From Budorcas taxicolor (taxonomy: Eukaryota > Chordata > Mammalia > Artiodactyla > Bovidae), in assembly GCF_023091745.1 (NCBI RefSeq), contig NC_068935.1:59358724-59422723 (forward strand): a stretch of 64,000 nucleotides of DNA, written 5' to 3'. The notes below the pieces were generated by a model. The model was not told where the DNA came from. It was given only the letters and a program-made list of their open reading frames with translations, and ran no database searches. The translations under genes were made by a program, and so were the position numbers. Below are positions 22,661 through 34,000 of the stretch, piece after piece (position 1 is the stretch's first letter; each line of letters starts with the position of its first letter).

Positions 22661-24380
22661 GGTGTTCTGGGATCACTCATCACCTGGCTGTCAAGGAGCA
22701 ACCTAACCTGAGTTTGGGACACAGTGTAACGTCAAATAAAGCATTCCTATGCTAGTATTTATGTGTTATTTTTCTAAAATTCAAAATTGATTGATATCTT
22801 GGTTTTTCATTTTCTTAATTTGGCAACCCTACCACAATGACAGGGTTGAGGTTTTATGTAGGCATAACAGCATAGTCACCAACTTACTAAGGCTGATTTA
22901 GCTATTGATCATGCTAAACAGAGATCAATTTCAAGTCCCAATATATGACCATTCTTGAAGAGAATTGACAAGTGATTTGGGGACAAGTTGACTACAGTGA
23001 GTCATTTCAGACTTGCATGGGGCAATGATGCCTCTCAATTGCAATCAGCACATTATGGATATGGGTTTGCCTTTCTTTTCTGGAGAATCTCAGACAACTC
23101 CATTAGTCAAGAGCACTGAGACAGGATTATATATAACTTGAAATGGACCCAGAGATCCACTTTGTGGCCACAGGAGTCCAACATTGGGCACATGACTGGG
23201 ATGTTATTACATACCACATCATCGTAAAATGATGAAATGGTGTGTTGAAAGCACAACTAAAGTTTCAGCTTGTAGATGATACCTTGAGAGGGTGGGGTGT
23301 TACCCACCAGGAGACATTATATATCCTAAATCAATGACCATTATAAAGGAGATATAGAGATTTGGGAACTAAGGAGTAGGAATAGAAGTCATCACTCCCA
23401 GTGATCCACTGGAGGAATTTGTACTTTTATCCTCATAATTCTGGGTTCTACAGGTTTAGTTCTTGGCTCCCAGATTGTGCCTTCACCAGAGGACAACAAA
23501 TTAAATTTTAATTAAATTTTTATTCATGGCTAGTGCCCAGTCACTTTTGGCACCAAATCGCAAGTCTTTCTGATGGTGGAAATTGACCCTAATAATTGGG
23601 AGAAGATAAGGGCACTGCATACAATGGGGACAGGCAAGAACAGGTTTGATGTCTAGGTGACCCAGTTAGGTATCCCTTAGAAATGACAAACAAGTCCTCC
23701 AGCTCATGGCTTGAGATAAGCAAGGTGTCCAAATCTCAGACCCTTCAAGGACAAGGCATAGTCACTCAACCAGGTAAGCCACCTAGACCAGGAGAGATAC
23801 TAGCTGAGAGTGAGAGGAAATCCAGAATTGAAGTGTAACATAGACATGATGTTTATCAGTTAAGGTCCTAAGACCAGCTCCAGTGGGAGGTGCTAGAGTG
23901 TTTCACTGATCTTTTAAGTTTTCCTCAGGAAAAGAAACTCAACGTAGGTGAATTACTCCAGATTTTATTTATCTGAAGCAAATGAGCCTGAACAAAGTGA
24001 GGAATGAACTATGGAGGATGCTGTGGTGTGTTACCAAGGCCTTCCACATCCCTACCTCTTTGACCCTGAAGCTCTTGTTTCTCCAACTGCTGAGATTGTT
24101 GGAGGCTGACTACTTCAACTGAGTCCTTCTCCAGACACACCCAAGTTCATATCCCTTGCAAGTTCATGCTCACATCCAGTAACTGATAAATGCAAGAGTA
24201 TAAATGCCTAGCCTCCTTTCCCTGATTTGTGACAATTTGGAAAATCCACCCCAACTCCAAAACTCCTCACGTGTACAGCTGAGGACCTAATGGTGGCTGC
24301 AATGACCCTAAGAGCACTCCCCAATCAAACCCCTACATGCTAATCTCAGTCTCAGAGATTGCTTCCCAGAAAAACTCACC
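22661..24380 (+). mobile_element. Probable ERVL/ERV3-class internal remnant
   Basis: From about 22830 the text resembles the 3' pol part of ancient ERV3/ERVL elements (TTTCAGCTTGTAGATGATACC, GGTGTTACCCACCAGGAGAC, CAGTGATCCACTGGAGGAAT). All frames are densely interrupted, and no LTR was identified on either side. It may be one element with the sequence at 20.9-22.1 kb, divided by the L1. Confidence 0.45.
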
Positions 24381-25100
24381 ACTGGCAGTGTGTTTTGTTA
24401 TACTTTTTTTTTTTTTTTTTTTGCTTTTCCTTTAGTTACTATTCCTTAGTATGAACAAAATTTTCAGCACTTTCCTTTACAGTTTCTGGTGTTTTATGTC
24501 ATGCTTATAAAGGCCTTTCCCATCCCAAGAAAACATATTCACCCATATTATCTTAGGATTTTCTTTAAAAAGTTTTAAAATGTTTGATTCATCTGTGATG
24601 TTGATGTAAAGAAAAAGACAGAGACCCAGTTTTACTTATTTTTAAATGAGTAGCTAGTTCTCCTGACACTAATTAATTTTTAAATCCCTCTTTCCCTCAA
24701 ACTTTTCTAAGATATAATGTGCTTTTATCCTTTTTCCAGTTTCTAGGTTTCCATGCTTAACTCATTTATCTTCCATTGTGCTCCCAGTAATTGAAATGCT
24801 TAAATCATGACTTTTTCTCTGAATGTGGTGCTGGCTGCATCTCATGTGTTTTTAAACATATGGAGTTTTTTTCTTCATTAATTTGATTTTTTGACATTAT
24901 GCATCCCATTATGGTTTTAATTTATTCATTTTTAAAGAACTGTTTACATGAACTTCTTAAAATTTACTAATGGTAGGAATTTTATTTTTAGCTTTACTGT
25001 AGTGTGTTGAAGAAATCAGGTTTGCACTGTTTCAAAATGCATTTAAATATGAGTGTTCACAAATTTGCGTGTCCTCATTGCTCAGGAGCCAGGCTTTCTC
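24381..25100 (-). mobile_element. Probable old L1 remnant after a poly(T) run
   Basis: Poly(T) run at 24404-24422 followed by AT-rich sequence in the style of antisense old L1. No reading frame; family not certain. Confidence 0.4.
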
Positions 25101-25781
25101 TCCCCTCATCCCTGCATCTAATATAACTAAAAGTGAGCAACTATTTTCCCTGTTACTTGTTATTATTAATTGTAATGTGTCACGGGTTAGGACATCAGAA
25201 AATGAACAGTAAAGGTATGTAGATTTCTTACAGGGAAATCATTTCAAGATTTGTGCATCATTTCAAGAACTTTATGGCAAAACTGTTGGCTGTTCAGATG
25301 CCATTTTGTCTCCTGTTTGGTTCTTATCGTTTCTGACTTTCCTTAGAGCTGGATGTGTCAAGGGATGCCAGGGCCAACACTTCCCAATACCTTTAGAAAG
25401 TTCATTTTATCAACCAAGATCTCCAGGCTTGTTGTAAGCCAGACAGGGTATTGACTTTGTCCCACTCCACTATTGACTGGTTGTGTGACAGCTGCCTCAG
25501 CATCCCCATCTTTAAATGGGGAGTGTTCTGAGTCTGATGATCTTTAGGAAGCTGACTAGATGAAGCTAGAATGATGGGCAAAGCAAATGAAACATGGAGG
25601 GGAGAAGAGGTATAGGAGTAAGTAAGGGAATCAGTAAAGGGGGGGGGGGGCGCCCACTTGGTCAGTGTCTTCCCTTAAGTTCTCCACTGAGAGAAAAGTA
25701 CATGGCAAGTGCACGGTAGGTCTAGGAGTCATGGATGGGGGAGGAAAACAGACAAAGATTTGAGTCACTGAGTTAAGATTT
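25101..25781. other. Intergenic, with MIR traces and a G-run
   Basis: A MIR-like core at about 25480-25530 (CATCTTTAAATGGGGAGTG) and an uninterrupted run of about 13 G at 25638-25650. Otherwise unrecognised. Confidence 0.45.
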
Positions 25782-25795
25782 AAAACCTCAGCAGA

Positions 25796-26142
25796 AGACT
25801 TCCCTGGTGGTCCAGTGGTTAAAAATCCATCTGCCAATGCAGGGGACACAAGTTTGATCCCTGGCCCAGGAAGATTCCACATGCCGTGGGGCAACTAAGC
25901 CTGTGAACCACAACTACTGAGCCCATACTCTAGGGCCGGTGAGCTGCAACTACTGAAACCCACTCCCTAGAGCCCATGCTCCACAGCTCCACAGCAAGAG
26001 AAGCTACCTCAATGAGAAGACTTCACACCCCAACAAGAAAGTTGCCCCTACTCTCCACAACTAGAGAGAGCCCGTGCACAGCAACAAAGACCCAGTGACG
26101 CCAAAAATAAGTAACTAAAAATTAAAAAAAAACAAAAACATA
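25796..26142 (+). repeat. CHR-type SINE just beyond the GABRE poly(A) site
   Basis: AGACTTCCCTGGTGGTCCAG head, long diverged body, A-rich tail. Flanked by the 14-bp duplication AAAACCTCAGCAGA at 25782-25795 and 26143-26156. Its tail ends about 45-50 bp from the inferred GABRE cleavage site. Confidence 0.88.
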
Positions 26143-26207
26143 AAAACCTCAGCAGAGAACAAACACCCAAGAAACCAGCCATAACAATTTTATGCTTTGC
26201 TGATATA

Positions 26208-26213
26208 TTTATT
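26208..26213 (-). terminator. GABRE: GABRE polyadenylation signal AATAAA
   Basis: TTTATT on the plus strand is a canonical AATAAA in the gene's orientation. Downstream on the transcript (about 26158-26180) the sequence is G/T-rich (TGGTTTCTTGGGTGTTTG), as expected for a downstream processing element. Cleavage would fall near 26185-26195. Confidence 0.65.
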
Positions 26214-26504
26214 GATATATTTCCCCTTTACAGTTGATGGTGACAAAAAGCAGATGGACCCCTACCCTACCCACCCACCCCTCAATAAAATACAGACACA
26301 GATTTCATTCAGCATATATAAGCATTGGGGCATGTCCAAATTCACCTCACTGGGTTACTAGAGCCAGGAGAGATTAGACCTTTGGGGCAGTCTGAGCACC
26401 TGAGGCCCAGGAATTGAGCAGGCCAATGCTGAAGAGGCTGGCCCTGCCCCTGGGGTGTCAGCAGAGGCTATAGAATCAAATCATGGTGGAAAGAGCTGCC
26501 TAGC

Positions 26505-26700
26505 CCTGTCGCATGACAGTGGGCTCCTGGGTAGTTTCCAGTGAGATCCACAGTCCCATAGAAATCTGTGCCTCAGAGTTCTCATCTGCAAAATGGGGAT
26601 AAGAATCCTGCCCTGAATATATCACTAGGCTATGAGGCTCAAAATAGAAATAATTTGTCAAAAGTGCTTTTTCAAAAGGTAAAGTGCTGTACAAATTTAA
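26505..26700 (+). repeat. MIR SINE fragment within the GABRE 3' UTR
   Basis: Contains the recognisable MIR core motif (CTCATCTGCAAAATGGGGAT) followed by diverged MIR sequence and a late AAAGTGCTGTACAAA-like segment. It lies antisense to GABRE, so it is transcribed as part of the UTR in reverse orientation. Confidence 0.6.
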
Positions 26701-27718
26701 GGGAATTCAATTGATTGATTGTGATTGTCAGAGTGCCCCAGAAATAGGAGTGGACTGGCTCACAGGTCCAGGGGCCAAGGAAGTGGCAGAACTCCTATGC
26801 TGTGCCTCGGCTGGGCACCAATCAATGCCGGTAATGCCCGCTGCAGAGAGCAGAATTCCCTTTGTTTCTTGGCCCCAGGAAGTCATCCTGGCCTAGCACC
26901 TGGGTTGGGGCTGGGAAAGTCACCGGGGAAGTCACAGAAAAGTCACAAGGGTCAAGGGGGAGGAAGAAAGGGGCATACAAAGCAGGGGGCCATTACTATC
27001 ATCACACACAAAAACAGACACCCACTGGATGCAAGGCATTGAACTGGTGGTGCAGATGAGCAATGAAGGCCTGCGGGGAGGGGAGAGGGAGGTATCACAG
27101 CAGCAGAAGGAGGGGTACTGTCCTCACTTGCTGGCTCCCCTCCTCCTAGAGGAATCACGCCAGTGCCCATCTATCTGCAGGGAAAGGAGGGCAGGGAGAC
27201 AAGAGTCAAGAATATAATCATCGGACCTAGGATGGAGATCCCCTTCCCCTGTTACACTGCTGCCCAGCATCATTAGGAGGTGCCAGGATCAGGCAAGCAG
27301 CTGGTGTATGCACTTTGAGGCTGAGGCCAGAGCTGGGCCCAGAGCACCACAAAGGCAGTGCTGGGTTTCTGGGAAAAGGCAGTGGGTGTTAGCCCTTTGG
27401 GGAGATGGCTAATCCGCTCACACATGGACACCATCCTAGGGAGCTGGTTGCTGAGTCTACGTTTCAAAGCCTGAGTGTCATACATGCCCCAGGAAGAACA
27501 GACATGGGGCCATTCTACTTGAGATGGGCCGCTAAGGAGATTCGGTGAATGGGCCAGGTGGGGCGTGACTGGCAAGGAGTGATGCCCTGCCAGCTGCTGG
27601 CTGGGGAAGGGGAAGGAAAGACATTCTCTGGTTGCTGCTTTCCTCCAACTCCCTTAGCAAAGGCTGTGGGACCTCCTGGGGAACTGGGGAGGCTGCCCCA
27701 CAGGGTACCAGCTGGCAC

Positions 27719-28066
27719 CTACAGATTAAGGCAAACAAGCCAATAGATCACATTGAAGAAGAAGAAGGTGACTGGGAAAATCACTCGTGAGTAGTTATCC
27801 AAGCGGTAGACATGGATGAAGAGGCGGCCCTGCTGCCAGCTGCTGGCGTCACAAGTGGGGACCATGCAGCAGTACTTATCGCACCACCTGCTGCAGCCAG
27901 CAGAGCGCCGGAGGCGGCTTGGCCTGGCGGCCTGCTGGGCTGGGCAGGATGGGCCTTCATCTTCCTCACTCTCCCCCGACTCGTCCTCCTCGGAGTCCTC
28001 AATGTCGCACACAAAAGCTTCCGGATGCTCAGTGACAGGGATGCGGACACGGATCGTGGCACGAGG
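27719..28066 (-). CDS. GABRE: GABRE exon 9 coding part (cytoplasmic loop, M4, stop)
   Basis: Acceptor CTTTCAG before 28066; TAG stop at 27721-27719. Residues 380-494: most of the M3-M4 cytoplasmic loop and M4 ending in LVCLNL, the epsilon C-terminus. The loop has an unusually acidic run at residues 400-417 (DIEDSEEDESGESEEDEG), more acidic than the human counterpart as I recall it, followed by a Cys-rich segment (C437, C441, C445, C446, C451) and the conserved SSWQQGRLFIHVYRLDNYSR. Confidence 0.95.
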   Translation of the reverse strand, partial: PRATIRVRIPVTEHPEAFVCDIEDSEEDESGESEEDEGPSCPAQQAARPSRLRRSAGCSRWCDKYCCMVPTCDASSWQQGRLFIHVYRLDNYSRVIFPVTFFFFNVIYWLVCLNL

Positions 28067-31000
28067 CTGAAAGGAATGAGCGAAGAAATCAGAATGAGTC
28101 AAGGGAAGATGAACCAAGCCCAGGTGCTGTCTCAAGGATTCCTGAGGACTCAGAGCTTGGCACCCTGTTTCTTTTCCCACACCCCTACCCCAGAATTTCC
28201 ACCATCACACCAGAAAATTTACCCAATGCCTCCCAAAGTCCCAGGTTACCCCTCATTACTTGGTGAGCTGGCCACCCATGTGTCATGAGTGCCAGTGCCC
28301 TACTTGCATGCCTCCATTCTCCAAAGCCTTGCCACCACTCCCATACCAGCTCATACATGGCGAAGTATGGGAGAACCACGGGGCGCCGTCCGGTTGTAGG
28401 TCAGGAAGTTGAGCACAGCAAACTCCATCAGAGCACAGAAGCAGAAGACGAAGCAGATGGCAATGTAGAAATCCAAGGCTGTGATATAGGACACGCGTGG
28501 GAAATTCTTCCGCGAGAAAGTGCCCAAAGTGGTCATGGTGAGTACAGAGGTGATCCCTGTGAAAGGAGATGAGTGGAGGTGGATGGCACCACTAGCTCAT
28601 ATATTACACTTTGGAAAGGCCCCCAGAAAAGGCAATTCTGTGCTCCAAGGAGATGCCTGCCTCACCCACTTACCTAGAGAAGTCCTGGCTGGAGCAGACT
28701 CTTTCTTGATCCAAAAGGAAATCCAGGAGACCATTGTGGTCACAGAGGAAGGAACATAGTTATGAAAGGCCACAAAGCCAAATCGCCTGCTCACGTTGAA
28801 GTAAAGCGTCATGACTATGAAATCACCTGGAAGATATTTAAAAAATACCTCCTCACTATAGCACTGCCATGAGGGTGTCCCACATGCAGAAGGACATGCA
28901 TACTAAGGGCCCAATAGGGGCTCATGGGATGCCCACCACGGTCCTTGGACAGAGGCACATTAAGGCAATACCACACACAGAGACACAGAGGAAGTCAGAG
29001 AGGAGACTCACTGCCAGGCCCATGGTCAGTTAAGAGTCAAGCCAGGGCTAGAACCTTCATCAGTTCTTTCTCAGTTCACTGTCACACACCCCATATCCAT
29101 CTTTCCAGGATAGGGAGCAGAATAGTCAAGTGAAAGCAATAAAATCAGTTAGCCCTCTAGATATCAGAACCACATGGCTAATGTCCAGGTGGCTGACTGA
29201 GGCCTCCACGTCCACACCCTACTCTAAGCTAACCCTATCTACTCAGCTTCCTTGAGATAATGTGTGGATATTTATACCAATATTCGAACCCTGGACTCCT
29301 GTTCTTAGTCTATTACCCTAGCCCAAAATGAGTGTTTCAAGAAAATAGAAGAATTAGCTGAAAGTGAAAATTTCAGTCAGTCCTCTAGATGTCAGGTCTG
29401 CAGAACATACATCCACAAGGCTGACTGAGGTTTTCGCATTCATTGGGTATCGTGTCCTTGATGTTGGCTCTTAGCCTAGGCAGTGATGGCTTGTGCAGGA
29501 CCTGAGGACAGCCTCTATCTCCACTTGGCATCTTCTGTTGGACCCATCATGCTGCCTTATAGTCTGACATGCCCAAACACTCTGCATGCTTATCATGACC
29601 CCCGGAGATTCTGGAGGCCTTTCTGAGGCCAGAATATCTCTTTTTACTCTCAACATCATGTTGGGTTTACAATAGTTCAAATTCTGGCTCCTCAGTGAAA
29701 CTAAGCTCCAACTCTCCACCTCAGTGATGCTGTAGAATTCACTGGCCTTATTAGGTGGGTTTTTAAACCCCTTCAGGGCAGGTCTCACCTGAGCCCCATT
29801 GCTACATTCCTGCCCATCCCAGCCCAGCACAGCCTAGAACCCAGCAGATGCACAGCAACTCTTGCTGCTGCCTGGCAACAGTTCTGTAAAGCAGACCAGA
29901 ACACTAACCTGTCCATGTGTCCTCCTATTTTAGAAAATAGATCACCTGCCCAGCAAGTCTGGGTATGTTGGGACTGAATGGGAAGACCAGCCTTTCCTAC
30001 TCACCTTGGCACCACTGACACTCAAGGGGCAAGACTTCTCAGAATCTTCTGGAAAAGGCCAGGAAGTTGCCTGGGGCAAGTTGAATACCTGTGTCCAGAA
30101 TAGTAGCTTTGCAGATAGAAGTCCTCCTCCGGGGCTGCTGCAGGGACCACTCATCCTTGCCTACTAGCCAGAATGTTATTTATCGAGATCCTAGCTTGTT
30201 CTCCTGGGGTCTCGACTGCAATTAAAATGGCCCTACTCAGCTATAGCCACTCTGCACAAAACTTTGCTGAGTTGATGTATTCTTGTTGCAATAAGGTTGA
30301 TTATCCTATCGGCTTTTTCTATTTTTGTCTATTTCACCAAAGAAGAACCTTCTCTACTTTTTAACAGATGGGAACTTATCCTTTAAGGCCAAGTGAAGGT
30401 ACTAACACACCCTTTCTTATTTCTGAGGAATGGAGGAGCATGGGTAAGGGAAAAAAAGATATCTGGGGCTGAGGAGCCAGAGGGGGAGAAAAACTAAAGA
30501 TGCTTTCTGCTCTTATCTGCCTCAGCCAGAGCACAGTTGGTCACTGCACTGTCAGAGGAACACAATGAAAAAGACTGTGTCCAGAGACTGAGACTAGAAG
30601 GATGAGTGGAGCCAAAGCTTTGAAGAACAAAGGGGAGAAAAAAAAAAAAAAAGAACAAAGGGGAGGGAAAAGAACTACAGCTGTATAGTCTATAAAAGAA
30701 TATGACCCAGGGTTGGAACTATAATACTGGCTCTTTGATCTGGACCCTGTGGAAGACTGACTAGACTTACTGGAAGCTCAGTAGTTCTAGGGAAAAAGAA
30801 CTAAGTCTAACGGGTGGAAGTTCCAGAGATTTCAATTTCCGATGAACAGAGAGGTTTTTTTTGATGAACAGAGTTGTCCAGTGAAGGAAGAAACTCCCTT
30901 GCAAGAAAGCAAAATCCTAATCATGGGTGAATTCTGTATCAAAGGCTCAACAGCCAGCAGTGAAAGACGCATTACTCACTGGGGGTAAGGCTCCTGAAGC

Positions 31001-34000
31001 AGAGGTTCTCTGGTTGAAGGCCCAAGGTGGCCAGAGTACCAAGCTAGCACGGCATTCTGAACCCTTAGGAGCTTAGGACCTAAGTCTACTCCAGACAGAG
31101 AGAACTGCCCAGGGACCGACTGAAAGAGTTGGGACCAGTCCCAAAGATAACCACGATACTGAAGAAACTATGATTCAAGATCAACTCATCTCTTGCAGAA
31201 GATAAAGGAGGCCTTCTCCTTTCTCTCAAGAACTCTCCTCTCTTCCAAGGAGGGCGGGGTGCTTACCTATTGTCATTGGTGATGATGCTGCCTCTGGGGC
31301 TTTGTAGTCACTAGGGTACCATTTTGAAACAATGTACAACCATCTACTAAACGGAACCACTAGTGACTTGAAAGCCCATGGGCCTTTTCTCCTGCTGCTT
31401 TTGATGATGGGTCCCCACCTGTCTGGGGAAACCAAGGTGCAGAAAGGTAAGAGGCATGCCAATGGTCAGCCGGCAGAAGAGCAAGGGTCCCAAGTCAAAG
31501 GGAGTAAAATTGCTTACCCAGAGCCCCCGAGAAAAAGGAAAGCATTTGTAAAGCAGACTTCTACCCCTGCCTAGTACTGTGCAAGCAAAGCTCTAGCCAG
31601 ATGAGCATGGGCTATTCCTCACCCAGGGACCAACTCAATGAGTAAAGCAAAAGCAGATTTTCTGCCTAGCCACACGGAAGCCAAGCAAGACACCTTCCAT
31701 GGCAAATGGCTGGCTGGGTGACTGGTTCCATCCGCAGGCTGGAAACGGTGAGGGCAGAGCCGCCACTGCCCTGACTGGTCAGTATGTGTGAAAAGGCTGC
31801 TCCCAGAGCAGCCCCAGGGAGGCCCCTTGGCTCCTCATTCAGATCACCTAGGAACACAAGCAAAGACACTCACACCTAATTGGGAGCTAAAGTATAATAG
31901 ACCCAGGACCCTCCCCTTTAGTCCTTGTGAGGGACAAGATCAGAAAACCAATGATCACCATCCAAGTTGAATCCACCACGAAGCCTTTGACAGGAATCTG
32001 TGCGGGTCAGGGCTGCTCCTTTAAAATAAATGTTGATATGGCAGTATTGTAGCTGCTGAAACCTCTTCCAGATTATCCCAGCCCTCACATAGCTGATGAC
32101 AGAACTCCAGCCTCCAACCTCCCATCAGGACAGACTGCATCCCACTCAACTGGAACCACTTGGATTGTTCTGAGTATGGAGAACTCACATGACCTCCATT
32201 TCCCCCAGTGTCCAAGTAGGTCAGTTGTAACAAAGCTCTGGAAACCAAAAGGTCTGCATGACAAGGCTAGTTGCAAATTCTGACAGCAACAAAACTTTAT
32301 CTACTCACCTACCCTCTCCGGGGCTTGGCAAAGCACTTACTTCTTTGCAGATGAGACTGAGATATAGTTACAAAGTCTCAGTTTCCTCTGCAAACAGTTG
32401 TAAGTGCTTAGCATTTATAAGACAGGAGCCATGTTCTACAATATTGTCATAGAATGAGTACATAGCATTTGGACGAATGGATGGCTACCTTCAGTCATCC
32501 TTACCACCCTCCTGGGCCTCTGGCTAGCCCTAGCTCAAAGGTGCACTTACCAGCCAGGGTTGTAACAGTTTCAGTCGTGTTGCTCACTCCTGTAAAGTCA
32601 AACTGGAAGAGCTTCCAGGAATTACTCTCATTGATCTTAAGCGTGAAATTTTCCCACTCGTAGATTAGGTCATTCTCAGGATAGGAAACTGTAAGGCAAC
32701 GTGGGAAGACAAGCCATGTGAGTCTGGGAAGCCGAGCTGAGGCGTCCAACATCATGGTGTCTGAGCAATGCCCTGGAGTCCTGACTCTGGCTGCACCAGC
32801 TGTGGGGCCTTACCTCTCTTACCTCATTGTTGAAGGCCAGCCAGTAAGTGCATTTACTGAGCATTCCTCAGTACCATGCTCTGTGCTAGACACACAGAGA
32901 TGAGCAAGGCAGGAGCCCTGCCTTCAAGCATTCACATTTTATTGAATAAGACAGTGAGTACACATAAATTGTTGGAATTCCTCTGAGAACAAAGGAGGGA
33001 AAGATCAGTTAGGGACACACCCAGAAAAGACTATTCTATAGAGTGGGTGACATGCTTAGTAAGTCTTAAAAGTCCAGGATAAATATTCTCTGTACGGATG
33101 AGGCTAAAAGGGTGAGGAGTGTGTTCTATGAACAGAAAGGTGAAAATGCCTGATGTATTATGGAAACGTTAAAAGTTCAGGATGGCCGGCTCACAGAAGA
33201 TGGATGAGGTATGGAGGGATGGATAGCAGGGGCCAGTTCATGAAGGGCCTTGAGTGCTATTTTAAGCAATTTGGAATTGATTCGAGAGTTCAGGAAGAAT
33301 TTGAAACTAAGGAGTAACCTAGTCTAGATGATGCTTCCACTAGGTCACTCTAGCTCTTATATGAGGATGGCCTGTTGACAGAGAGACCAGTTATGGGAGC
33401 CCAGTGCAATAACTTAGGCACAATAAAATGAACAAAGGCAGGAGCCAAAGCTGTGGCAGAGAGAATGCAGAGAAATAAAATCAATAGAGATTCTGGAGGG
33501 AACACCAACAGGATGTGTTGATTGGATAGATGTAGGAGGTGAAGAAGAAAGAAGCATCAAAGTTCTTGGCGTGGAACACTGAGTGGTTGATGGTGCCTTT
33601 CAATGAGACAGATGGGAACACAGAAGCAATGCATTTGTTTTGAGGGTAGAGGTTGGGAGGAGACCGTGTATTTAATGTTGGACATGGTCAGCTTCAAAGT
33701 ACAGATGTTGCAAAGTCCAAGTGGAAGATGACAAAGATCTAAACCAAGATAGTAGTGACAGTGAAGATGGAGAGCAGACATACTTGAGATACACTTTAGA
33801 GGTGACTGATTTGAAATGGGGCGGAAAGGAGAAGGAGGAAGCCAACATGAAGCCCAGGTTAAGCAACACAGCATTGTCAGCAGGAAAGATGAGGATGGAC
33901 TGGGAGGCCCTGGGCAACCTTGGCACCATCTTAAGGGAAAAAAACAAAGGCAGAAAAATGTAAGGGGCAAGGATGAGAAAAAGAAGGGGCCCAGTGTGAT

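Larger units (their letters stand above)
26190..27718 (-). other. GABRE: GABRE 3' UTR (inferred)
   Basis: About 1.5 kb between the TAG stop and the only minus-strand AATAAA found downstream (26208-26213). No other gene signal lies in it. A MIR-type fragment is embedded at about 26505-26700. The extent is inferred from the poly(A) signal, not from transcript data. Confidence 0.6.
28827..32550 (-). other. GABRE: GABRE intron 6 (host of two microRNAs)
   Basis: 3.7-kb intron containing mir-452 and mir-224 and otherwise mostly unique sequence. A 15-bp direct repeat flanking an A-run sits at 30623-30665. No Bov-tA SINE or BovB is present. Confidence 0.9.

Noticed and set aside
27812..28288. 158-codon plus-strand open frame
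   Set aside because: Antisense shadow of GABRE exon 9.
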